Source: ZC4RG42 sp003242425 (GTDB lineage: Bacteria; Pseudomonadota; Gammaproteobacteria; Burkholderiales; SG8-39). Taken from it: a stretch of 53,323 bases of DNA. The stretch's first letter is position 1. Each line of letters opens with the position of its first letter. The stretch spans positions 1 to 53,323 of the forward strand of contig CALCIE010000051.1 of assembly GCA_937907425.1 (NCBI GenBank). The letters run 5' to 3'. The notes beneath the pieces were generated by a model. The model was not told where the DNA came from, ran no database searches, and saw only the letters and a list, made by a program, of their open reading frames with translations. A program made the position numbers and the translations under genes. This document shows, in pieces, positions 1 through 7,973 of the stretch.

Positions 1-54
1 GAGCTGCCTGTAGAGGACTTGCGGACGCGGGTTCGATTCCCGCCGCCTCCACCA
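1..54 (+). ncRNA. ssrA: tmRNA, 3' end only
   Basis: The first 54 bases end in a T-arm (GGTTCGATTCCCGCC), an acceptor strand and an encoded CCA. The preceding GGACGCGGG matches the conserved 3' tRNA-like domain of tmRNA rather than an ordinary tRNA, because no anticodon arm precedes it at the right distance. tmRNA rescues stalled ribosomes. The 5' half and the tag-peptide reading frame lie outside the window. A tRNA 3' half is the alternative. Confidence 0.82.
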
Positions 55-64
55 ACAAACCAAG

Positions 65-87
65 ACGGCCCCGTGCGGGCCGTTTTT
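65..87 (+). terminator. Rho-independent terminator of tmRNA
   Basis: A perfect 7-bp stem (ACGGCCC/GGGCCGT) with a 5-base loop is followed by a run of T, 10 bases after the tmRNA CCA end. Confidence 0.85.
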
Positions 88-199
88 GTTTGTTGACGCG
101 ACGGGAATGAGAAACCGCGAAGCGAAGCGGTTGATGCACAGCAAGCTCCGCCACCCCGCCTTCGGTATCATCCCCTCATCGCCATCGCCCCGCTCCACC

Positions 200-1921
200 A
201 TGTGGCAGCCCTTCCCTTCCGTACAGGATCTCGGCCGTCTGCATGACATCGTCGCCACGCTGATCCGCTACGGCTTCGGCGACGTGGTGCGGCGCATCGG
301 GCTGGCGAACGTGCTGGAGCGCGCGGGGCAGGTGCTGCGCTGGCGCGACGCGCAGGAGTACGCGCACATGCCGCCGCCGGAGCGGGTGCGGCGGGTGCTG
401 GAGGAGCTCGGGCCGACCTTCGTCAAGCTCGGGCAGTTGCTCGCCACGCGCGTGGATCTATTCGAGCCCGAGTGGATCGCCGAATTCAGCAAGCTCCACG
501 ACCACGCGCCGCCAAGCCCCTACGAGGAGGTGCGGCCGCAACTCGTCGAGGACCTCGGCGGACCGCCGGAGGAGGTGTTCGCCTGGTTCGATCCGGAACC
601 GCTCGCGGCAGCGTCCATTGCCCAGGTTTATCGCGCCCGCACGCACGAAGGCGACGAGGTGGTGCTCAAGGTGCGCCGGCCCGGCATCCGGCCGATTGTG
701 GAAGCCGACCTGCGCTGGATGATGCGCCTCGCCCAGCTCGCCGAAGGCGAAAGCCCCGAGCTGCGCGCCTTCCGGCCGCAGGAGATCGTGCGCCAGTTCA
801 GCCGTTCGCTGCGCAACGAGCTCGATCTCGCCGTTGAGGCACGCCACACCAAACGCATCGCGGAGAACTTCGAGGGCTACACCGACGAGGACAGCGCGGG
901 CGCCAACCCCATCGTCATTCCGAAGATCTACTGGCAGTGGACGAGCGAGCGCCTGTGCGTGCAGGAGTACATCGACGGCATCGCCGGCGGCCGGCTCGAT
1001 GCGGTCGATGCCGCGGGACTGGACCGCAAGCTGCTCGCGCGCCGCGGCGGTCACGCGGTGCTGAAAATGATCCTGGAGGACGGCTTCTTCCACGCCGATC
1101 CTCATCCGGGCAATGTGTTCTATCTGCCGGGCCACCGCATCGCCTTCATCGACTTCGGCATGGTGGGCCGGGTCAACGAAAGGCGGCGCGAGGAACTGGT
1201 GCGCCTGCTGCTCGGGCTGGTGAACCGGCAGGCGGACCAGGTCACGGACGTGCTGCTCGAATGGGCCGACAGCGGCACCTACAACGACGAGGCGCTGTCG
1301 GCCGAAATCGAAAGCTTCGTCGATCAATACCGCGGCGTGCCGCTGAAGGAATTGCGCGTCGGCGACATGCTGAACGATGCGGTCCGCATCCTGCGCCAGC
1401 ACCGCCTGAGCATGCCCCCCGATCTGGCGCTGCTCATCAAAGCCTTCATCTCTCTGGAGGCGATGGGCCGCGAGCTCGATCCGGATTTCGACATCGCCGG
1501 CCAGGCGAAGCCCGTGCTGGAGCGCATCATGCGGGAGCACTACGCGCCCGCCGCCGTGCTCCGCCGCGGGATGCGCACCTCGACGGAGCTCCTGCAGATC
1601 ACGGCCGGGCTGCCGCGCGACATCGCGCGCGTGCTGCGCATGGCGCGGCGCGGACGGCTGGAGCTGCACGTCGACGTGCAGAGCCTGCGGCGCGTGGGCA
1701 ATCAGCTCGACCGCGCCGCCAACCGGTTGACCGTCGGCATCGTCATCGCCGCGCTGATCATCGGCTCCTCCATCGTCATGACCGTGCCCGGCGGCCCGAG
1801 CCTGCTCGGCCTGCCGCTGTTCGGGCTGCTCGGCTTCCTCGGCGCTGCCGTCGGCGGGGTGTGGCTGCTACTATCCATCCGCCGCAGCAACCGCGAAGAC
1901 CGGCTGGACGACCAGCGCTAG
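200..1921 (+). CDS. UbiB/AarF/ABC1-family kinase-like membrane protein
   Basis: This is an atypical-kinase family protein, implicated in ubiquinone (coenzyme Q) biosynthesis in UbiB members. With the ATG at 200 it is 573 residues, the usual family length. Visible motifs are the family-specific KLGQ (about 76-79), the alanine-rich loop AAAS (136-139) replacing a P-loop, the ATP-binding lysine in VVLKV (157), the catalytic-loop segment FHADPHPGN (297-305) and DFG (318-320). Two hydrophobic segments near the C terminus (from about 512 and 538) anchor it in the membrane. The frame is open back to 86, inside the tmRNA terminator, and an ATG at 134 is possible. No start has a good ribosome site, so the N terminus is uncertain. 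apt follows after 17 bases and may be co-transcribed. Whether it is the true UbiB or a paralogue cannot be settled, because no other ubi genes are nearby. Confidence 0.88.
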   Translation: MWQPFPSVQDLGRLHDIVATLIRYGFGDVVRRIGLANVLERAGQVLRWRDAQEYAHMPPPERVRRVLEELGPTFVKLGQLLATRVDLFEPEWIAEFSKLHDHAPPSPYEEVRPQLVEDLGGPPEEVFAWFDPEPLAAASIAQVYRARTHEGDEVVLKVRRPGIRPIVEADLRWMMRLAQLAEGESPELRAFRPQEIVRQFSRSLRNELDLAVEARHTKRIAENFEGYTDEDSAGANPIVIPKIYWQWTSERLCVQEYIDGIAGGRLDAVDAAGLDRKLLARRGGHAVLKMILEDGFFHADPHPGNVFYLPGHRIAFIDFGMVGRVNERRREELVRLLLGLVNRQADQVTDVLLEWADSGTYNDEALSAEIESFVDQYRGVPLKELRVGDMLNDAVRILRQHRLSMPPDLALLIKAFISLEAMGRELDPDFDIAGQAKPVLERIMREHYAPAAVLRRGMRTSTELLQITAGLPRDIARVLRMARRGRLELHVDVQSLRRVGNQLDRAANRLTVGIVIAALIIGSSIVMTVPGGPSLLGLPLFGLLGFLGAAVGGVWLLLSIRRSNREDRLDDQR

Positions 1922-1938
1922 CCCCAGGGAAAGCACTC

Positions 1939-2484
1939 ATGAGCGTTTACGGCGACTACATCAAATCCATCGTCCGCACCGTGCGCGGATGGCCGCAGCC
2001 CGGCGTGAATTTCCGCGACATCACGCCCATCCTGCAGAACCGGTCGGCGTTCCGGAAGCTGGTCGACAGCTTCGTGCACCGCTACCACGACATGGAATTC
2101 GATGTGGTCGCCGCAATCGATGCGCGCGGGCTCATCATCGGTGCGCCCATCGCCTACGAGCTCAACTGCAGCTTCGTGCCGATCCGCAAAGAGGGCAAGC
2201 TCCCGTTCGACACGCTGCGCGAACCCTACACCCTGGAGTACGGCCAGGCCTCGGTGGAGATGCACCAGGACGCCGTCCGCCGGGGCGACCGCGTGCTGCT
2301 GGTGGACGATCTCATCGCCACCGGTGGCACCATGCTGGCCTCCTCCAGGCTCATCGAGCGCGCGGGCGGCACCGTGGTGGAAGCGGCGGCGATCATCCAT
2401 CTCTCGGATCTCGGCGGCATGAAACGCCTCCAGGACGCCGGCCTCCCGGTGTTCACCCTGTGCTCGTTCACCGAGGACGAATAG
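1939..2484 (+). CDS. apt: Adenine phosphoribosyltransferase
   Basis: A cytoplasmic purine-salvage enzyme that converts adenine and PRPP to AMP and pyrophosphate. The 181-residue protein has the full family length. It carries the PRPP-binding signature RVLLVDDLIATGGT (about 118-131) and the N-terminal PGVNFRDITP segment typical of Apt. The start is supported by CAGGGAA just upstream of the ATG. It lies 17 bases after the UbiB-like gene on the same strand and probably shares its transcript. It converges on the MFS gene with only 4 bases between the stop codons. Confidence 0.96.
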   Translation: MSVYGDYIKSIVRTVRGWPQPGVNFRDITPILQNRSAFRKLVDSFVHRYHDMEFDVVAAIDARGLIIGAPIAYELNCSFVPIRKEGKLPFDTLREPYTLEYGQASVEMHQDAVRRGDRVLLVDDLIATGGTMLASSRLIERAGGTVVEAAAIIHLSDLGGMKRLQDAGLPVFTLCSFTEDE

Positions 2485-2488
2485 CGCG

Positions 2489-3682
2489 CTAGCGGCGCCC
2501 TTCGCGCTCGGCCCTGACGCCGATCCAGAAGCTGAGCTGTCCCGACAAGGCGGCGACGACCAGCACCGCCGCCGCGCTGAGCGCCGGATCCTCGCCGAAC
2601 CCGACCAGCCAGGTGCACAAGGCGCCGATGGTCATCTGCGTGAAGCCGTACAGCCCCGCCGCCGAACCGACCACGTTTGGATTGATGCTGAGCGCCTTGG
2701 TGAGCGCCGCGGGACTCGTGATGCCGGCGCCGAGCGTGTAGAAGAACATCAGCGCCGTTGCCACGTAGGCGTTCAAAGCGTGCGTCGCCGCCGCGACGAG
2801 CATGATCAGCGCGCAGGCCACGCTCAGGGCATTGCCGCCGATCATCAGCCGATCGTTGCGGATGCGGCCCGCGAAGCGGCGCGTGAAGGCGTTGCCGAGG
2901 AACATGCCGACGATGAGCGTGGCCAGATGCATGCCGACCTCCTGCGACGGCCGGCCGAACTGCGAGCCGAGGATGAAGGGCGCCGCGGTGACGAAAGCGA
3001 AGAACGAAGTCGTCGACACGCCGCCGCCCAGCGTGTAGCCGAGGAAGGCACGCGAGCGGAACAGCGCGGCGTATTCGCGCGCGAGCACGCGCGGCCTGAG
3101 ATTGCGCGCCGAGCGCGCGCTTTCCGGAAGCATGCGCCAGGCGCAGAACAGCGCGATGCCGCCCATCGTTCCCAGAAACACGAAGATGCCCCGCCATCCG
3201 GCCGCGGCGGTGATGAAAGCGCCGATCAGCGGCGCGAGGCCCGGCCCCATCATGCTCATGAGGTTGAGCAGGGCGAGGTCGCGCATGGTGCTTTCGGGCG
3301 TGGACGTGTCGCGCACGATCGCGCGCCCCAGCGCGTGCCCCGCACAGCCGCCGAGCGCCTGAAAGAGCCGCGCCGTCACGAGCATCTTCACGCTCGCGGC
3401 GAACGCCGCCGCCGCGCTGGACACCGTGTAGAGCGCAAGCCCCAGGAGCAGCATCGGCCGCCGGCCGAAGGCATCGGACAGCGGGCCGTAGACGAGCTGG
3501 CCGATCGCCATGCCGAAGATGTAGAGCGTGACGGCCGCCTGCATCGCCGCGCGGTCCACGGCGAAATGCTGCGCCGCCTGCGGCAGGGCCGGCACGAACA
3601 TGTGCATGGCGGCGGTGCCGCTCACGGTGACGAACACGAGCAGCCACAGCGGCGCCCGCTGGCGGGGCATGGATGAAGACAT
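2489..3682 (-). CDS. MFS multidrug transporter, Bcr/CflA type
   Basis: A 397-residue inner-membrane protein with about twelve hydrophobic segments. The MFS motif A is YGPLSDAFGRRPML after the second helix, and the GxxxGPxxGPxxG-like stretch (MMGPGLAPLIGAF) in helix 5 is typical of drug/H+ antiporters of the Bcr/CflA family. It probably exports drugs or small metabolites using the proton gradient; the substrate cannot be read from the sequence. It begins 28 bases after the AraC-type regulator gene on the same strand, so the two probably form a regulator-exporter operon. The start at 3682 precedes a short hydrophilic tail; a second ATG four codons later is equally possible, and neither has a strong ribosome site. 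Confidence 0.92.
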   Translation of the reverse strand: MSSSMPRQRAPLWLLVFVTVSGTAAMHMFVPALPQAAQHFAVDRAAMQAAVTLYIFGMAIGQLVYGPLSDAFGRRPMLLLGLALYTVSSAAAAFAASVKMLVTARLFQALGGCAGHALGRAIVRDTSTPESTMRDLALLNLMSMMGPGLAPLIGAFITAAAGWRGIFVFLGTMGGIALFCAWRMLPESARSARNLRPRVLAREYAALFRSRAFLGYTLGGGVSTTSFFAFVTAAPFILGSQFGRPSQEVGMHLATLIVGMFLGNAFTRRFAGRIRNDRLMIGGNALSVACALIMLVAAATHALNAYVATALMFFYTLGAGITSPAALTKALSINPNVVGSAAGLYGFTQMTIGALCTWLVGFGEDPALSAAAVLVVAALSGQLSFWIGVRAEREGRR

Positions 3683-3710
3683 CGGAAACGGTCGGACAAG
3701 TCGCGGAAGC

Positions 3711-4697
3711 TTAACGCAGCTCCGCGTCCGGCCGCAATTGCGGACTGAACGCGGCTCGCTGCCGCCAGCTTCCGGGCGGCGAGCCGTACTCGCGCCGGAA
3801 GGCGCGGTTGAAGGCCGCTTCGGATTCGTAGCCGATATCGTAGGCAATGCGTGCAATGGGCAGCGTCGATTCGCGCAGCAGCGCGGCGGCGAGTTCCAGT
3901 TTGCGGCGCGCGAGATAGCGCATCGGCGGCTCGCCCACCGCGCGCGTGAAGCGCTCGGCGAAAGCCGAACGCGACAGGCCGATCTCCGCCGCGAGCGCGT
4001 CGGTGGTCCAGCGATGCGCGGGCCGCTCGTGCAGGAGCGCCAGCGCGCGGGCGACGTAGGGATCGCCGAGGCTCGCCCAGGCGCGCTGTTCGCGCGGATG
4101 CGACGCGACGTACTGCCGCACCGCGTCGTAGAACAGCAGCTCCGCGAGGCGCGCGACCATCTGCGGCGCGTGCTCGGCCGCGCGCGCCGACTCCCGCGCC
4201 GCGTAACGAAAGGAGCTCTCGATCCAGCCGTCGGCGGCCGACGCACGGGCGTCGACCTTCATCAGCGCGGGCAGCATGGCAAGCGGCGCGTTGTGCGGCG
4301 CGTCGGTGCCGAGGAAGCCGCAGTACATGCGCGTGCGTGCGCCGCCTCCTCCGTGGCGGATTTGCGCCGGCGTGCCGTCCCCACCCGGTTCGATGAGCGG
4401 CCCCGCGTCGATGGGCGGAATGCCTTCGCCGCTCGCCAGCATGTGCGCGTCGTTACGCGGCAATACGACGATCTCGCCTGCGCGCAGCGGCACCGCCGCG
4501 CGCCCTTCGAGCCGGATCGTGCACTCGCCTTCGAGGATGTAGTGATAGGAGATGAGATGGCGCGGCGGCCGCATGTATGGCGCGCAGTCCTCCGGATCGA
4601 CGCGCGAATTGAAGCTCCACGGCGCGGTGAGCTCCGCCTCCAGAAAGACCGCGCCGGACAGGCGCATGCTCCGCAACGCCTCAAAGACCTGCTCCAT
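3711..4697 (-). CDS. AraC-family transcriptional regulator with cupin sensor domain
   Basis: A 328-residue DNA-binding regulator. The N-terminal half is a cupin-like ligand domain (about 20-190). The C-terminal ~100 residues form the double helix-turn-helix of AraC/XylS proteins, with LAAEIGLSRSAFAERF in the first HTH and IAYDIGYESEAAFNRAFRRE followed by GSPPGSWR in the second. The start at 4697 is chosen because GGGGGAA lies upstream at a suitable distance; the frame remains open for 25 more codons. The family often controls an adjacent efflux pump, and the MFS gene follows after 28 bases. The AraC gene is divergent from the TPR gene. Effector unknown. Confidence 0.92.
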   Translation of the reverse strand: MEQVFEALRSMRLSGAVFLEAELTAPWSFNSRVDPEDCAPYMRPPRHLISYHYILEGECTIRLEGRAAVPLRAGEIVVLPRNDAHMLASGEGIPPIDAGPLIEPGGDGTPAQIRHGGGGARTRMYCGFLGTDAPHNAPLAMLPALMKVDARASAADGWIESSFRYAARESARAAEHAPQMVARLAELLFYDAVRQYVASHPREQRAWASLGDPYVARALALLHERPAHRWTTDALAAEIGLSRSAFAERFTRAVGEPPMRYLARRKLELAAALLRESTLPIARIAYDIGYESEAAFNRAFRREYGSPPGSWRQRAAFSPQLRPDAELR

Positions 4698-4873
4698 CGA
4701 ACCGTTCCCCCGCACTGGCGGCGCATCGGGCAAAGATTCCGGCGCCTCGCGCATGGTCCCCGCGCCGCCCAAGCCCTACGCTCCACGCCCATCGAAGCCG
4801 CCCGCCGACGGCCGGAAATATGCGCGGGCGGCCCGGCTTTGTCCATCAGCCATTGGTCGGAAAGGAGCACACC

Positions 4874-6214
4874 ATGCAGAAGGATCAGCAAGGCCTCGCC
4901 CTCCCGGGTGCCACGCCCGAAGCCGCAGCGCTGTACTGCACGGCGCTGCGCGCCTACAACATCTACCGCGGCGACCCCGTGGGTTGCCTGGACGCCGCCC
5001 TCGAAATCGCCCCGGATTTCCACATGGCGAAAGTGTGCAAGGCGCACCTCCACGCCGTGTCCTCGGAGCCGGCAGCGATGGCGATCGCCCGCGGGCTGCT
5101 CGACGAGTTGAAACGGGCCGACTTCGACGAACGCGCCGCCTCGCATGTGCGCGCGCTCGACCTGCTCTACACCGAGGGCTGGCACGCGGCGGCCACGGCC
5201 CTGGACATCCACAATCTGCGCTGGCCGACCGATCTGCTCGCCGTCCAGACGGGACATCTCATCGACTTCCTGCGCGGCAGCGCCCGCAACCTGCGCGACC
5301 GCATCGCACGCGTGTTGCCGCAGTGGTCGCCCGATATGCCCGGCTATCCCGTCCTGCTCGGTATGCACGCCTTCGGCCTGGAGGAAAGCGGCGATTACGC
5401 GCGCGCGGAAGACGCCGGCCGCCGCGCCGTGGAACTGGAACCGCTCGACGGCTGGGCCGCGCACGCGGTGGCGCACGTGATGGAGATGCAGGGCCGCGCG
5501 GAGGAAGGCATCGAGTGGCTGCACACCACGCGCAGCGGCTGGGACGGCGACGACAACTTCTTCAAGGTGCACAACTGGTGGCATCTCGCCGTGTTCCACA
5601 TGGGGTTGGAGCAGGCGCAGGAAGCGCTCGCGCTCTACGACGCGCGCATCCGCAAGGACCGCAGCGCGACGGCGCTCGACCTGGTCGATGCCTCGGCCCT
5701 GCTGTGGCGCCTGCAGCTCGCCGGCATCGACATCGGCAGCCGCGCCGCCGAAGCGGCCGAGGCCTGGCTGCAGCACGCCGATGGCCGCACCTACACCTTC
5801 AACGACTGGCACGCCTTCATGTCCTGCCTGCAGGCCGGCTGGGAGAGCGAGGCCGTGCGGCTGCTGAAAGCCGTGCAGCGCACCGCCGCCGGTCACGGCG
5901 AAGCTGCAGAATGGGCGCGCAAGGCCGCCGTGCCGCTGATGGAAGGCTTCCTCGCCTACTGGCGCAAGGATGACCGCAAGGCGGTGGAGCTGCTGCACCC
6001 CGCGCGCTACGCGGCGAGCGTGTTCGGCGGCAGCCATGCGCAACGCGACATCATCGATCTCACCCTGATGAAGTCGGCGTTGCGCGGCGGCATGCGCGAC
6101 TACGCCGAAGCGCTGGTCTGCGAGCGCCTGGCGCTCAAGCCGCACAGCCCGGTCAATCAGCGTTTCCTGCGTCTCGCCCGCGCGCCGCGTACGGCGCTGG
6201 CACAGGCTGCGTGA
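4874..6214 (+). CDS. TPR protein similar to tetratricopeptide repeat protein 38 family
   Basis: A 446-residue, probably cytoplasmic, all-helical protein. Repeated helix-turn-helix units such as GDYARAEDAGRRAVELEPLDGWA and AQEALALYD are TPR-like. The overall layout (WPTDLLAVQ, HAFGLEESGDY, HAVAHVMEM, VHNWWHLAVFH) matches the TTC38 group, found in bacteria and animals and without a settled biochemical role. AAAGGAG seven bases before the ATG fixes the start. It is divergent from the AraC regulator. The 176-base gap between them holds a 9-bp inverted repeat (GCCGCCCGC at 4797-4805 with its complement at 4824-4832) that could be an operator or a leader hairpin. Confidence 0.88.
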   Translation: MQKDQQGLALPGATPEAAALYCTALRAYNIYRGDPVGCLDAALEIAPDFHMAKVCKAHLHAVSSEPAAMAIARGLLDELKRADFDERAASHVRALDLLYTEGWHAAATALDIHNLRWPTDLLAVQTGHLIDFLRGSARNLRDRIARVLPQWSPDMPGYPVLLGMHAFGLEESGDYARAEDAGRRAVELEPLDGWAAHAVAHVMEMQGRAEEGIEWLHTTRSGWDGDDNFFKVHNWWHLAVFHMGLEQAQEALALYDARIRKDRSATALDLVDASALLWRLQLAGIDIGSRAAEAAEAWLQHADGRTYTFNDWHAFMSCLQAGWESEAVRLLKAVQRTAAGHGEAAEWARKAAVPLMEGFLAYWRKDDRKAVELLHPARYAASVFGGSHAQRDIIDLTLMKSALRGGMRDYAEALVCERLALKPHSPVNQRFLRLARAPRTALAQAA

Positions 6215-6294
6215 TCCGCGACCGCACCGCCGCCCCGCGCGGATCGGAATGCGCACGCCGGGCGAACGCGGTATGTTCGCTTCTGGGCCATACG

Positions 6295-6318
6295 GCGTCG
6301 TCACAGCCGTGACGGCGC
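6295..6318 (+). promoter_or_regulatory. Inverted repeat upstream of the aldo/keto reductase
   Basis: Ten-base arms GCGTCGTCAC and GTGACGGCGC flank a four-base AGCC centre, with one T-G pair. The dyad ends 21 bases before the reductase start. No T tract follows, so it is not a clear terminator of the preceding gene. An operator or a leader hairpin is more likely. Confidence 0.4.
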
Positions 6319-6339
6319 TTTCGCATCACGGAGTAAACC

Positions 6340-7281
6340 ATGCAACGACGCAAACTGGGCGGCACGGACATCGCCATCGCGCCGCTCGTCTTCGGCGGCA
6401 ACGTGTTCGGCTGGACGGCGGACGAGGCGACCTCCTACGCCCTGCTCGACCGTTTCACGGAACGCGGCTTCAACGCCATCGACACCGCGGACATGTACTC
6501 CGCGTGGGTGCCGGGCAACTCGGGCGGCGAATCCGAAACGATCATCGGCAAATGGCTCAAGCGGCGCGGGCGGCGCGACGACGTCGTGCTCATCACCAAG
6601 GTCGGCCTGCTGGAACGGCGCAAAGGCTTGCGCGCCGAAAACATCCTCGCCGCCGCGGAGGATTCGCTGCGCCGGCTGCAGACCGATCACATCGACGTCT
6701 ATTTCGCGCATACCGACGACGAAAGCGTGCCGCTCGAAGAGACGCTGACAGCCTTCGACCGGCTTGTCGAATCTGGGAAGGTGCGCGCCGTAGGCGCGTC
6801 GAACTACAGCGCGGCGCGCGTGCGCGAAGCGCTGGACATCAGCGCGCAGAAGGGGCTTGTGCGCTACGAAGTGTTGCAGCCCGAATACAACCTCTACGAC
6901 CGTCACGCCTTCGAGCGCGAGCTCGCGCCGCTCGCGGTGGAACGGGGACTCGGCGTGATCTGCTATTTCGCGCTGGCGAACGGTTTTCTCACGGGCAAGT
7001 ACCGCGGCGTCGAGGATCTCGCCGGCGCGAGCCGTGCCGATCTCCTGCGCAAGTATTTCGATGAGCGCGGCCTGCGCATCCTTGCGGCGTTGCGCGAAGT
7101 GGCGGATTCGCTGTCGGCCACGCCCGCGCAGGTGGCACTGGCCTGGCTGATGGCAAAGCCGGGCGTGACCGCGCCCATCGCCAGCGCGACGAAACTGGAG
7201 CAGTTGGACGACCTCCTCGGCGCGGCCGCGCTGCGCCTGCCGGACGAGGCGATCGCCAGGCTGGATCGGGCGAGCGCCTGA
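6340..7281 (+). CDS. Aldo/keto reductase
   Basis: A 313-residue NADPH-dependent oxidoreductase with an (alpha/beta)8 barrel. The four catalytic residues of the superfamily are present: Asp48 (IDTADMY), Tyr53, Lys87 (ITKVG) and His124 (YFAH). The C-terminal nucleotide-binding stretch APIASATKLEQLDDLL is also typical. It belongs to the Tas/YajO-like group that reduces aldehydes and ketones; the substrate cannot be assigned. CGGAG lies before the ATG. It stands alone on the plus strand between the TPR gene and the thermonuclease gene. Confidence 0.95.
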   Translation: MQRRKLGGTDIAIAPLVFGGNVFGWTADEATSYALLDRFTERGFNAIDTADMYSAWVPGNSGGESETIIGKWLKRRGRRDDVVLITKVGLLERRKGLRAENILAAAEDSLRRLQTDHIDVYFAHTDDESVPLEETLTAFDRLVESGKVRAVGASNYSAARVREALDISAQKGLVRYEVLQPEYNLYDRHAFERELAPLAVERGLGVICYFALANGFLTGKYRGVEDLAGASRADLLRKYFDERGLRILAALREVADSLSATPAQVALAWLMAKPGVTAPIASATKLEQLDDLLGAAALRLPDEAIARLDRASA

Positions 7282-7331
7282 TCGCCCCCGCGCCTTCGCG
7301 GACGGCAAACAATTTGCATCGCCGCGAAGGC

Positions 7332-7910
7332 ATGTGTGGGCCGAATCATCCTCTCACGCGCCGCAGCCTGTCGGCGGCGCTCATGCTCGTCGCCGTGCCG
7401 GCGCAGGCCTGCCTGGTCGCGGGCGTGCAGGACGGCGATACCCTGAGCGTCGTCTGCGACGGCCGGAAAATGACCGTGGATCTCGCCGAGATCGACGCCC
7501 CCGAACTGGGCCAGGATTTCGGCACCCGGTCCCGGCAATCGCTCTCCGACATGTGTTACCGGCGCGAAGCGCGGCTCGTAAATCCCCGTGCCCGCCCGGA
7601 CGGGCGCGTCGTGGCGCAGGTGTACTGCGACGGCGTGCCGGCAAGCGCCGAGCAGTTGCGCCGCGGCATGGCATGGGTCGCCGAAGACGAGGTCGACGAT
7701 CAGACGCTCTACGTCGCCCAGCACATCGCCCAGCACGCAAGACGCGGGCTGTGGTCCGGCGAAAACCCGGTGGCGCCCTGGGAATGGCGCCGCGTCGCGC
7801 TGCGGACCGAGCAGGCGGCCCGCGCCAAGGCGGCGCGGCGTGCGCCGCCCAAGGAAGAACCTCCTGACAACGCCTTCGTGGCCTTTTTCAAAAGGCTGTT
7901 CGGACAGTAG
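7332..7910 (+). CDS. Exported thermonuclease-fold (SNase-like) protein
   Basis: About 192 residues. An N-terminal signal sequence (RRSLSAALMLVAVPAQA) with probable cleavage after AQA is followed by a staphylococcal-nuclease-like OB fold: VQDGDTLSVVCDGRKMTVDLAEIDAPELGQDFG, then GLWS and PWEWRR near the end. The family hydrolyses DNA/RNA phosphodiester bonds outside the cytoplasm in active members. In this copy the usual RLxGIDAPE region is LAEIDAPE, so the first catalytic arginine position looks altered and activity is uncertain. A TTG at 7314 would add six residues. The C terminus is basic and ends in a short hydrophobic FVAFFKRLFG stretch. Confidence 0.82.
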   Translation: MCGPNHPLTRRSLSAALMLVAVPAQACLVAGVQDGDTLSVVCDGRKMTVDLAEIDAPELGQDFGTRSRQSLSDMCYRREARLVNPRARPDGRVVAQVYCDGVPASAEQLRRGMAWVAEDEVDDQTLYVAQHIAQHARRGLWSGENPVAPWEWRRVALRTEQAARAKAARRAPPKEEPPDNAFVAFFKRLFGQ

Positions 7911-7973
7911 CATGCAGGCCGGGCGCGTCGCCCGCCCCCGCGCCGGGGACAGAAGAACACCGGGAGCCTGCGC

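Noticed and set aside
458..1669. 403-codon open frame on the minus strand inside the UbiB-like gene
   Set aside because: Antisense shadow of a well-supported kinase-family gene. Its histidine/arginine/alanine-rich product is typical of antisense frames in GC-rich sequence.
4797..4832. 9-bp inverted repeat between the AraC and TPR genes
   Set aside because: The long 18-base loop and GC-only arms occur by chance in such sequence. It is mentioned with the TPR gene but not called as a site.
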